Shown here one piece after another: positions 55,845 through 63,053 of a DNA stretch of 64,000 bases (positions within the stretch are counted from its first letter, which is position 1; every line of letters begins with the position of its first letter). Below the pieces are notes generated by a model. It had not been told where the DNA came from, searched no databases, and saw nothing but the letters and a program-made list of their open reading frames with translations. Source of the stretch: Variovorax sp. HW608 (GTDB lineage: Bacteria; Pseudomonadota; Gammaproteobacteria; Burkholderiales; Burkholderiaceae_C); contig NZ_LT607803.1 in NCBI RefSeq assembly GCF_900090195.1, forward strand, positions 2,666,001-2,730,000. The letters run 5' to 3'. The position numbers and the translations under genes were made by a program.

Positions 55845-57137
55845 TCACCTCACCAGGACGGGAACCAGCGGGCCCGCCGCGCCGCCCGCCAGTCCGCTCG
55901 TCGTGCACGGACTATTCGTGGCCGACGCATTGCCCCTGAACTCGAGCTGGACGTTCGTCATGGGGATCGAGAGCGGCTGCAGCATGAACATGCATGCATA
56001 GTCGATCACGCCGTTGGCGGCATTGATCACGGGAACCGTGACGATCCTTCGGCTGCGTCCGTACTGCTTGTGGCCGCCGGTCGTATTGCCGGGCGCGGCC
56101 AGGTTCTGGAAACTGTTCAACGACAGGCCGGTGATCGATTCGCAGCTGTTCGCGCCGTTGACCTTGGTTCCCGTGTCGGCGCACGAAGCGAATGACTGGC
56201 GCTTGGTCAGAAAATTCTGTGCGGTCGGCGAAGCCGCGCCGGGTGCCGGCCCGTCATAGGCACTCTGCTTGGCCGGCCAGTTGGTGGCGGTATAGGCGTA
56301 GCCGGTGTAGTCCGGATTACCCACCGTCGAGGCCGGGCTGCCGGAGTTCTTGTAGATCCCGAAGCGATAGTTCCATGCATCGGCCACGGAGGTCTGCACG
56401 CCGGGTGTGCCCAAGGTGTCGCCCACCTTGGTGCCGCAGTGACCGTTCAGCTCGGCTTCCGTTTCGGCGGCATTGTTCGATCCGTCGAGATTGGCCCAGC
56501 CAATCTCACCGCCGGCTGCGGCATTCTGCGCGTTGATCAGAGTGACCCATTCGCCGACCGCGAACCCATAGTTCGGAGCGGTGCCGGTTGGCTTGGGTTT
56601 GAGCGCGAGCGGCACCGGGCAGGTGGTCTGCGCGCTGGCGCGCGTGGCGACGGCCATGGCCCCAACATTGCCTGTCGGCGGGTAGGCAGTGGCGTCGCCG
56701 GTGAACGCCCCCATCATTTTCAAGAGCCACATGTTGACGTTGGACTGCGTGTGCTGGCACTGCGCATATCGGGCTACAGCCGGGACCGTGGTCGGCACAT
56801 AAGCCGAATCCCTGAACGTAATGCTCGCGTCGACTAGCTGGCCTTGGCCGTCCCAGGCGGTCGATTGCATGTTGACGCGGTTCAAGTTCCCCGAAGTCTT
56901 GCCGGCGCTTCGGGCACGATCCAGTGCCGTTGGCTGGCCGTCGAGTTCCTGGGCTGCCGCGAGCGCGCAACTATCCAGGGCCGTTTGCAACTCTGTCTGG
57001 ACAACGAACAGATGTCCCAAGTCAAGGGCGATGCCCATGAAGCCGAGCAGGAACAAAAGGAACAGCGCAGCTGTGACAATGAATGCGCCCCGCTGTCGTT
57101 GAAAGCTGGCGAGCTTTGGCATAGGGTGGACGCTCAT
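55845..57137 (-). CDS. tadG: TadG-like pilus assembly protein
   Basis: A 430-residue exported protein. An N-terminal prepilin-like anchor RGAFIVTAALFLLFLLGFMG is followed by DLGHLFVVQTELQTALDSCALAAAQELDG, the typical TadG/Tad N-terminal helix. The rest is an extracytoplasmic domain rich in Ala, Gly and Thr with several cysteines; a von Willebrand MIDAS motif is not evident. It lies between the flp pilins and the tadE genes. Confidence 0.85.
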   Translation of the reverse strand: MSVHPMPKLASFQRQRGAFIVTAALFLLFLLGFMGIALDLGHLFVVQTELQTALDSCALAAAQELDGQPTALDRARSAGKTSGNLNRVNMQSTAWDGQGQLVDASITFRDSAYVPTTVPAVARYAQCQHTQSNVNMWLLKMMGAFTGDATAYPPTGNVGAMAVATRASAQTTCPVPLALKPKPTGTAPNYGFAVGEWVTLINAQNAAAGGEIGWANLDGSNNAAETEAELNGHCGTKVGDTLGTPGVQTSVADAWNYRFGIYKNSGSPASTVGNPDYTGYAYTATNWPAKQSAYDGPAPGAASPTAQNFLTKRQSFASCADTGTKVNGANSCESITGLSLNSFQNLAAPGNTTGGHKQYGRSRRIVTVPVINAANGVIDYACMFMLQPLSIPMTNVQLEFRGNASATNSPCTTSGLAGGAAGPLVPVLVR

Positions 57138-57162
57138 GGATGGGTGTTGCAGAAGGCGTTGG

Positions 57163-57336
57163 TCAGGCGCAGACGCCCGTCAGGCACGCCAGGAATCGCG
57201 CGATGAAGCCGGCAAAATTGGCGCCAATGATCAGAGGCTGCAAGGCCAGTACGAGCGCGATAGAGATCATCGCGATGATCAGCGCGTATTCGACGACGTG
57301 CGCGCCTTCCTCTTGTCGAATCAAACGTGCTAGCAC
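57163..57336 (-). CDS. Flp-type pilin, divergent third copy
   Basis: A 57-residue type IVb pilin. A short leader ends RQEEG, cleaved before AHVVEYALII (G/xxxxEY processing site), followed by one hydrophobic helix and a C-terminal CLTGVC pair of cysteines. GTG 57336 with GAGGAG upstream is chosen as the start; a longer frame opens at 57423 but lacks a site. It is clearly diverged from the two near-identical copies upstream. Confidence 0.8.
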   Translation of the reverse strand: MLARLIRQEEGAHVVEYALIIAMISIALVLALQPLIIGANFAGFIARFLACLTGVCA

Positions 57337-57429
57337 TTCTCTCTCCTCGTTGAAGACTTCAACTGGAACCGACGTCCAAAATGCGCGACTGGCAGCGCTC
57401 GTGCATTGGCGCTGCCGTCGCACAGCGAA

Positions 57430-57639
57430 TCAGACGCACGAACCAGGAGTGGTATTGGTCAGGCAGGTCGTCACTCGCGCGATGAACGTGGCAAACGGGT
57501 TGTTTGCACCACCAGCGATGGCCGAAAGCGCAATGACCAAGGCGATCGACACGACCGCGATGATCAGCGCGTACTCGACGACTTGTGCGCCGTCTTCTTC
57601 GATTGCCAGGCCACGGAGGGATTTGCCAATGGCATTCAT
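57430..57639 (-). CDS. flp: Flp/Fap pilin (tandem copy 2)
   Basis: A 69-residue prepilin. Leader MNAIGKSLRGLAIEEDG is cleaved after Gly17, and the mature N-terminus is AQVVEYALI with Glu and Tyr at +5 and +6. A helix and CLTNTTPGSC at the C-terminus follow. TadV should cleave it. It differs from the copy at 57644 in four residues only (positions 3, 5, 7 and 69). Confidence 0.93.
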   Translation of the reverse strand: MNAIGKSLRGLAIEEDGAQVVEYALIIAVVSIALVIALSAIAGGANNPFATFIARVTTCLTNTTPGSCV

Positions 57640-57868
57640 ATATTCACTTGCAGGAACCAGGAGTGGTATTGGTCAGGCAGGTCGTCACTCGCGCGATGAA
57701 CGTGGCGAACGGGTTGTTTGCACCACCAGCGATGGCCGAAAGCGCAATGACCAAGGCGATCGACACGACCGCGATGATGAGCGCGTACTCGACGACTTGT
57801 GCGCCGTCTTCTTCGATTGCCAGGCCACGGAGGAATTTGCGAATGGAGTTCATATATTCACCTATAAG
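57441..57868 (-). repeat. Direct tandem duplication of the flp gene, 214-base period
   Basis: Bases from 57441 recur 214 bases on, at 57655, over the pilin coding region and the start-proximal region (TTCATATATTCAC occurs at both gene starts). Only a handful of scattered differences are seen, so the duplication is recent or kept alike by gene conversion. Confidence 0.85.
57644..57853 (-). CDS. flp: Flp/Fap pilin (tandem copy 1)
   Basis: A 69-residue prepilin with leader MNSIRKFLRGLAIEEDG, mature AQVVEYALIIAVVSIALVIA and the same C-terminal CLTNTTPGSC. It is the first pilin gene in transcription order, 116 bases after the small lipoprotein gene. This gap may hold a separate promoter for high pilin expression; no clear -35/-10 pair was found. 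The two cysteines may close a disulfide in the pilus subunit. Confidence 0.93.
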   Translation of the reverse strand: MNSIRKFLRGLAIEEDGAQVVEYALIIAVVSIALVIALSAIAGGANNPFATFIARVTTCLTNTTPGSCK

Positions 57869-57969
57869 AATATGCTTGATTGAGAAAACGAAAATCTGGT
57901 TGCGTGTTCTTTCTTCGATAGGCTGGACTCCTTTCAGAAGAGGTCGTTTGATCGATAGGTGCGCAAGGA

Positions 57970-58254
57970 CTAGCGGGCGCCGCCGCCCCCGATGGCGCCA
58001 CCGATGTTGATGACATTCACTGCCGGCGGCGGCTCCTTGAAGCTCTCGTGATAGCGGATGAGCGTGTCATGCGCCGCTTGGCCATCGAGGCCCAGCGCCA
58101 TGTCCGGGTTCTTCCTCCCGGCGTCCGGGTCTATGGTCTGCATCCGCTTCGCATCGCGAACGGCATCGCCGAAGCGCGCGTCGTAGTTCGGGGTCACGTG
58201 CTGGCAGCCCGCCGTCAGCACGGCGACCAGCAAGGCCAGGGTTTGGGTCTTCAT
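57970..58254 (-). CDS. Small lipoprotein of the Tad locus
   Basis: A 94-residue protein with a lipobox (VLTAGC, Cys17), then QHVTPNYDARFGDAVRDA, and a glycine-rich C-terminus (GGAIGGGGAR). AAGGAG eight bases before ATG 58254 sets the start. By position between the secretin and pilin genes it resembles the small CpaD- or TadD-place lipoproteins of beta-proteobacterial Tad loci. It is far too short for the TPR protein TadD. It may help place the secretin in the outer membrane. Confidence 0.75.
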   Translation of the reverse strand: MKTQTLALLVAVLTAGCQHVTPNYDARFGDAVRDAKRMQTIDPDAGRKNPDMALGLDGQAAHDTLIRYHESFKEPPPAVNVINIGGAIGGGGAR

Positions 58255-58266
58255 GGTCTGCACTCC

Positions 58267-59811
58267 TTATTGCTGCTGGAATTGCGGCGGCGGCGCGTCG
58301 GCCGGCGGCGTGGCGCTCTCGACTGCGCCGTTCAGGTACACCTCGGCGCGGGTCGGCACCACGTGGTTGTCGGTGGGCAGGCGCGGCGCTTCGGGCAGGG
58401 GCTTGACCAAGCGCGGCGTGATCACGAACAGCAGTTCGCTCTGGTCGGTCTGGAACTCCGTGCTGCGTGCCAGCGCGCCCATCACGGGGATCTCGCCGAG
58501 GCCCGGGAAGCGCTTGATGGTCTCGGTCATGTTGTTCTTGATGAGACCCGCGATCACGAAGCTCTGTCCGTCGTTGAGCTGCACGGTGGTGTCCGCGCGG
58601 CGCACCGTGAGGGAAGGCAGCACGGCGGTGACGTTGTTGACCGTTGTGAACGGCGAACCGGTCTGAGACAGGTCCGACACTTCGGAGACCATCTTGAGAT
58701 TGATCCGGCCGCCGTTCAGGACCGTGGGCGTGAACTTCACGCCGATGCCGAATTCCTTCTCCTCGAGCGTGATGGTGGGCGCCAGCGTTCCGGTGGCGCT
58801 CTGCGATACCGGAATGAAGATCTTTCCGCCCGAGAGAAAGCTGGCCTGCTGCCCGCTGATCGCCATCACGTTGGGCTCGGCCAGCACGCGGACGATGCCG
58901 TCATCCTTCTGGCCATCCAGCTGGAGCTGCGCGCGCCCAACGCGCAGCGCTTCGATCAGCCCCGCACCGCCGCTCAGGAAGTTCGACAGCAGCGTGTAGG
59001 TGTTCATGCCGCCGCTGTAGCTCTTGGTGAGGGCCAGGCTGGCGCCGAGCTTGTCGAGCAGGGTCTTGCTGACCTCGGCAATCTTCACCTCGAGCATCAC
59101 CTGCTGCGGCGCCGCGGTGCGCAGCATGTTCACGACCTTCTTGGCGTCGCCGTAGGAGGCCGCGAGGGTCATGACCTCGTCCAGCTTGCCGGGGTCGCTG
59201 ACCTCGCCGCTGAGCACCAGCGAGTTCTCGGCGCCGCGCACCTTGATGCGGTTCTCGCCGGGCATCAGTTCCGCGAGCTTGGCCTGCAGGGCGCCCGGGT
59301 CGACGGTGACGACGATGTCCTTGATGAAGCACACGCCTTCGGCGTTCTGCATGATCACGTTCATCGAGCCCGCGCGCTTGCCGCGGAAGAACAGATCCGT
59401 GGGGCTCAGCAGCATGACTTCCATCTCGGCCACGCCGTCCTGCGCATTCGCCTGCATCGGCGGCGCGCCCATCGGCATCCCTGGTGTGGGCGCGTAGCCG
59501 TTGGCTGGCATGGCTACGGGGCGCGGCGACGGCGGCTGGCCGCTCACGAGTATCCGGGTCACGCGAGACTTGAGCGGAATGACCGTCGACTTGCCGAGTG
59601 TCACCGTGGCTGGCGTGTCGACCTCCACGCGCGAGCAGCGCTTGTGCTCGGAGAACTGCGCCGAGGCCATCGCAGGCGCGGTGGCGGATGCGGCCACCGC
59701 CGAGCCCTGCACGGGCATCGTCTGCCCGACCGCCCCGGGGCCCGTCATCAGCAGTGCGCAGGCGGCGAAAGCAATGGCCGTCTTGCTGGATCTAAACATA
59801 TGAGTGGTCAC
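58267..59811 (-). CDS. rcpA: Tad secretin RcpA/CpaC
   Basis: A 514-residue outer-membrane secretin. A signal peptide ends near ALLMTGPGAVG. A BON-like/pilus N-domain follows (PTDLFFRGKRAGSMNVIMQ, IKVRGAENSLVLSGEVSD), and then the secretin domain with VMLEVKIAEVSKTLLDKLG, LAEPNVMAISGQQASFLSGG and EFGIGVKFTPTVL. GTG 59811 with GGAG nine bases upstream is the preferred start; ATG 59799 is too far from the site. Confidence 0.94.
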   Translation of the reverse strand: MTTHMFRSSKTAIAFAACALLMTGPGAVGQTMPVQGSAVAASATAPAMASAQFSEHKRCSRVEVDTPATVTLGKSTVIPLKSRVTRILVSGQPPSPRPVAMPANGYAPTPGMPMGAPPMQANAQDGVAEMEVMLLSPTDLFFRGKRAGSMNVIMQNAEGVCFIKDIVVTVDPGALQAKLAELMPGENRIKVRGAENSLVLSGEVSDPGKLDEVMTLAASYGDAKKVVNMLRTAAPQQVMLEVKIAEVSKTLLDKLGASLALTKSYSGGMNTYTLLSNFLSGGAGLIEALRVGRAQLQLDGQKDDGIVRVLAEPNVMAISGQQASFLSGGKIFIPVSQSATGTLAPTITLEEKEFGIGVKFTPTVLNGGRINLKMVSEVSDLSQTGSPFTTVNNVTAVLPSLTVRRADTTVQLNDGQSFVIAGLIKNNMTETIKRFPGLGEIPVMGALARSTEFQTDQSELLFVITPRLVKPLPEAPRLPTDNHVVPTRAEVYLNGAVESATPPADAPPPQFQQQ

Positions 59812-59836
59812 GAGCTGGGCTCCTCGGGTGATGAGT

Positions 59837-60685
59837 TCAGAAACAGCTCAGCGAGCGGCTGGCGTTCTGCACGACTTCGACGCATTGCGACGCGGGCAGG
59901 GCCACCGGCCGGGGCCGGGGCGCATTGGGCTTGGCTTCGGACACGACCTTGGCGGGCGCCAGCGCCGCCGCGGGCGCTTCCTTGATGCCGAAGAGCTGGT
60001 TCTTGGTGATGCCGTCGGTGGCCACGGTGTCGCCGTCGATCTGGTTGCGCAGCACCAGCGACAGGGTGCCGACGCTGCGCGCGAGGTCGAGCTTCTCGGA
60101 GTCCTCGAGACTCAGTTCGAGCGTCACGGCGCTTACCACCTTGGGCTTGGTGTCGTCGCGGCCTGCCTCCTGGGCCACGGCCAGCACGAGCACGCGTTCG
60201 AGCACGGTCTTGCTGATCGGCCTGGCTTCCTCGCCCTTGCCCTTGTCCTGCTGGGCATGGACCACCACGTCCACGTAGTTGCCCGGCAGCGCGAAGCCCG
60301 CGACGCCGACGACGTCGTTGACCCGCACGGTCATCGCGCGCTTGCCCGGCGAGATCACGGCCGAGAGGCCGCCCTGCGTGCCCTTGGGCGCGAGCTTGCC
60401 TTCGAGCACCGCCTCGCCGCGCAGGATGCCGACTTTCGCGACGCGCTCCTGCAGGTCCTTGAGGTCCGAGTAGGTGCCTGGCGGCAGCGAGCCGCTGGGC
60501 CAGTCGGTGACCGAGAGCATCTGCTCGTTGATGCGACTGCCGAGCTCGATATCGACAGTCGCCACGACCACCTTGTTCGATGCAATGCTGCCCTTGCGGG
60601 CGACCCAGCCGGCCGCATAGACCGCGGCGGCCAGGCCGAGCAGGACGGCCAGGATCATCAGGGAAATGGCTTTGAGATTCCTCAT
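59837..60685 (-). CDS. cpaB: Flp pilus assembly protein CpaB/RcpC
   Basis: A 282-residue protein with one N-terminal membrane anchor, a SAF domain (about residues 38-105, with VVATVDIELGSRINEQML and ILRGEAVLEGKLA) and the CpaB core VSPGKRAMTVRVNDVVGVAGF. It is thought to bind the periplasm and secretin of the Tad machine. It sits 25 bases before rcpA and 34 bases after tadV. Confidence 0.94.
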   Translation of the reverse strand: MRNLKAISLMILAVLLGLAAAVYAAGWVARKGSIASNKVVVATVDIELGSRINEQMLSVTDWPSGSLPPGTYSDLKDLQERVAKVGILRGEAVLEGKLAPKGTQGGLSAVISPGKRAMTVRVNDVVGVAGFALPGNYVDVVVHAQQDKGKGEEARPISKTVLERVLVLAVAQEAGRDDTKPKVVSAVTLELSLEDSEKLDLARSVGTLSLVLRNQIDGDTVATDGITKNQLFGIKEAPAAALAPAKVVSEAKPNAPRPRPVALPASQCVEVVQNASRSLSCF

Positions 60686-60719
60686 GGGTTTGCCCCTTGC
60701 TTTCGTGCTTCGAGACGGG

Positions 60720-61310
60720 CTACGACGCGTAGCCCAGTTGCCGGGCTACCACGTAGCCGATGGTTCCGAGGGCGATGCTGACCCCGTATGGCAGCTTGCC
60801 GACAGACTTGGTGACGGTGCCTTGCATGTCCGGCCGCGTGCTGGTGATCGCGGCCAGGATCAGGCTGCCGAAGATGCCCTTGATGTTGAGCAGCACGCGC
60901 CCGAAGGCCCGGTGCGCGATGCCGTAGCCGAGGGCGAAGATGCCGCCCACGATGAACACGTAGAGCGCGGCATAGAACGCATCGCTCGCGCCGAGAAAGG
61001 CACCCGCCATCGCCATGAGCTTGACGTCGCCCGCACCCATGGCGCGCAGGATGTACATGGGCAGCATCAGCAGGAGCCCGACCCACAGGCCGCCGAAGGC
61101 CCACAAGAATCCCGCGTGGAAGGGAAACGGGACGACCGTGTTGTAGATCAGCGCAAAGGTCGCGCCGCCATAGGTCAGCCAGTTCGGGATCTTGAACGTC
61201 CGGTAGTCGCGGGCGGCGCCGATCACCAGGAGAGCAATCAGCACGCTCGTGCGCGGATCTGTCAGCAGCATGCCGAGCAGTTCGAGCAGGGATCGGAATT
61301 CCGCGTTCAT
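60720..61310 (-). CDS. tadV: Prepilin peptidase TadV/CpaA
   Basis: A 196-residue type IV prepilin peptidase with five or six helices. The catalytic aspartates are expected in ARDYRTFKIPNWLT (near residue 35) and in MGAGDVKLMAM (near 93), both present. It should cleave the Flp leaders after Gly. It is the first gene of the Tad operon; two palindromes lie 75-130 bases upstream. Confidence 0.93.
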   Translation of the reverse strand: MNAEFRSLLELLGMLLTDPRTSVLIALLVIGAARDYRTFKIPNWLTYGGATFALIYNTVVPFPFHAGFLWAFGGLWVGLLLMLPMYILRAMGAGDVKLMAMAGAFLGASDAFYAALYVFIVGGIFALGYGIAHRAFGRVLLNIKGIFGSLILAAITSTRPDMQGTVTKSVGKLPYGVSIALGTIGYVVARQLGYAS

Positions 61311-61386
61311 ATGTGTATGAAAGAATTACTTGTAAGCCAATGTAGTTACAGGGGGAACGGGGCACATGAGAGATTCATCCCCTTTT

Positions 61387-61408
61387 GCATGGGACTTAAC
61401 TCCCATGC
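61387..61408. promoter_or_regulatory. Perfect palindrome upstream of tadV (GCATGGGA / TCCCATGC)
   Basis: Eight-base perfect arms with the six-base centre CTTAAC, 77 bases upstream of the tadV start. There is no T-run on either strand, so a regulator site is favoured over a terminator. Confidence 0.5.
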
Positions 61409-61420
61409 CCTACGGCCCTA

Positions 61421-61440
61421 CCTAGTACGAAAGTCCTAGG
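61421..61440. promoter_or_regulatory. Second palindrome upstream of tadV (CCTAGTAC-GAAA-GTCCTAGG)
   Basis: Arms match at seven of eight positions around GAAA, 12 bases from the first palindrome. The pair suggests a compound regulatory region for the Tad operon, or a structured leader. Confidence 0.45.
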
Positions 61441-61692
61441 ATTTGGTTGAACTCGGTTTGAAGCCCGCGCCTGCCGGGCGCGGCGGGGCACTGACTCGGC
61501 GCGGTCATGGAATCCACGCGCACCCTCAAAGCATTGATCGAGGCGAATCGCGCCGCATCGGCATTGCGCTGAAACCTTTCCGGCCGAGGCGCCTGCCGGT
61601 GGGCTGAGGTGCGCCTGTGGAGCGCCGAGGAGCGCACTGCAGCCGGCTTCGCCTGCGAAGACAACCCACCGGCAGGCGCCCCGGCCCGCCCG
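61441..61692. other. Intergenic region between the Tad operon and the crotonase gene
   Basis: No gene is recognised. Apart from the long inverted repeat at 61588-61680, the stretch holds only short overlapping open frames. Confidence 0.5.
61588..61680. repeat. Long inverted repeat with internal hairpins
   Basis: Sixteen-base perfect arms (GGCGCCTGCCGGTGGG at 61588-61603, its complement at 61665-61680) enclose 61 bases that contain further self-complementary pieces, such as CTTCGC-CT-GCGAAG. It lies between the Tad promoter region and the crotonase stop. It resembles a dispersed REP- or MITE-like element or a structured RNA. Confidence 0.6.
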
Positions 61693-62490
61693 CTATCTGG
61701 ATTTCTTCCGCCGCGCAACCATCGCAGCCACGCGCGCATCGATCGAGGCGCGGTCGGCTTGCGAGTTGTTCTCGATCGAAAGACGGCGCTCCAGCGCCAG
61801 CGCTTCGTTCATGCCCAGCGCCGCGCCTTCGTCGAGCAGCCGCTTGTAGGCCTTGAGCGTTTCGGGAACGGCGGCGGCCATCTGGCGTGCGATCTCCTCG
61901 GCCTTGGGCATCAGCGCCTCGGGCTCGACGACATGGTTGACCATGCCCCAGTCGAGCGCTTCCTCTGCGCCGAGGTAGCGCCCGGTGAACGCGAGCTCCT
62001 TCGCGCGCGCGAGGCCGATGACCCGCGCCATGCGAACCGATCCGCCCCAGCCCGGCAGCAGGCCGACATGCGCGTGCGTATCGGCGAAGCGCGCCTGCGT
62101 CGATGCCACGAGCAGATCGCATGAGAGCGCGATCTCGAGCCCGCCGGTCATCGCGAGCCCGTTGATCGCACCGATCACGGGACCGCTGAAGGCGCGAATG
62201 GCGCGCACCGGATCGTTGTCGTACGCGCCGGCGGCGATCTCGCCGGTCGCACCCCATTCGTCGAGGTCCATGCCGGCGGAGAAGGCACGGCCCGCGCCGG
62301 TAAGCACCAGCACGCGCACGCTGGGGTCCTGTTCAAGCGCCGCCAGCGCGTCGACGAACTCGCGGCGCAGCTCGTTCGACAGCGTGTTCAGTCTCTCGGG
62401 CCGGTTCAGCACCACGGTCGCGAAGCCGTCGTCGCTGCGCGCGATCTCCAGCGTGCGGTAGCGCGCGGGCTGCGAGTCTGCTTGGGCCAT
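61693..62490 (-). CDS. Enoyl-CoA hydratase/isomerase family protein (crotonase)
   Basis: A 265-residue crotonase. Oxyanion segments AFSAGMDLDEWG and INGLAMTGGLEIALSCD are present, the latter keeping one catalytic-type Glu. The second hydratase Glu position reads DTHAHVGLLPGWGG, so the reaction may differ from simple hydration. ATG 62490 starts the conserved part; the frame is open upstream. It lies 68 bases downstream of the DUF6285-like gene on the same strand. Confidence 0.9.
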   Translation of the reverse strand: MAQADSQPARYRTLEIARSDDGFATVVLNRPERLNTLSNELRREFVDALAALEQDPSVRVLVLTGAGRAFSAGMDLDEWGATGEIAAGAYDNDPVRAIRAFSGPVIGAINGLAMTGGLEIALSCDLLVASTQARFADTHAHVGLLPGWGGSVRMARVIGLARAKELAFTGRYLGAEEALDWGMVNHVVEPEALMPKAEEIARQMAAAVPETLKAYKRLLDEGAALGMNEALALERRLSIENNSQADRASIDARVAAMVARRKKSR

Positions 62491-62558
62491 GCGGCTCACT
62501 GTACCTTGCACTCCGGGCTCGGCGTCTGCGTTCCTGGTCCGTGGTCTGCGGATCAAAC

Positions 62559-63053
62559 TCAGCTCTCGCGGCCGCTCGACATCTCCGCAAAAAGCGGAAG
62601 CGGCGAGTTCTTCAGTTCGATCGCGATCTCGGCGCGCATCGAGTCGCGCAGCAGGGCTTCGAGTTCGGCCGCCAGCGGCGCCCCGAGGCCGGCCTGCTGC
62701 GCTTCGAGCCAACCCAGCAGCGCGCAGATCGCGCCATTGACCTCGTCGCGCAACCTCAGCAGCTCGGCGACCGAGGCGCACTCCAGCGCGGGCCGCGCCG
62801 GCAACTCCGGCAGGCGCACCGCCGGCGCCCTGTCCCGCACGAGCGCCGCGAACCGGTCCAGCGTGTCGAAGTGCTTGCCGACCTGCTCGCGCAGGAAGCC
62901 GGCGGACCAGTCGGCGCGCACCTTGAAGGTGTTCAGCAGGTTGATGACGCCGTAGACCTGGCCGCGCGCGAATTCGTCGTGAAGCCGCGTGAGCACTTCC
63001 TCGCGCAGCGTGGCGTTCATGCCGTCGATGAGGCGGGCAAAGGAGTTGTTCAT
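62559..63053 (-). CDS. DUF6285-like protein associated with phosphotransferase
   Basis: A 164-residue soluble, mainly helical protein (LHDEFARGQVYGVINLLNTF, ECASVAELLRLRDEVNGAI). It resembles the small partner proteins (DUF6285) encoded beside ACAD10-like phosphotransferases. Its start overlaps the phosphotransferase stop by four bases (63050-63053), indicating tight coupling. Function is unknown. Confidence 0.65.
   Translation of the reverse strand: MNNSFARLIDGMNATLREEVLTRLHDEFARGQVYGVINLLNTFKVRADWSAGFLREQVGKHFDTLDRFAALVRDRAPAVRLPELPARPALECASVAELLRLRDEVNGAICALLGWLEAQQAGLGAPLAAELEALLRDSMRAEIAIELKNSPLPLFAEMSSGRES

Noticed and set aside
57430..57853. CRISPR-like direct repeat
   Set aside because: The 214-base repeat is a duplicated pilin gene, not short repeats with unique spacers.
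61588..61680. Integron attC site
   Set aside because: The outer arms are exact 16-base complements without the GTTRRRY core sites, and no integrase or cassette array is present.
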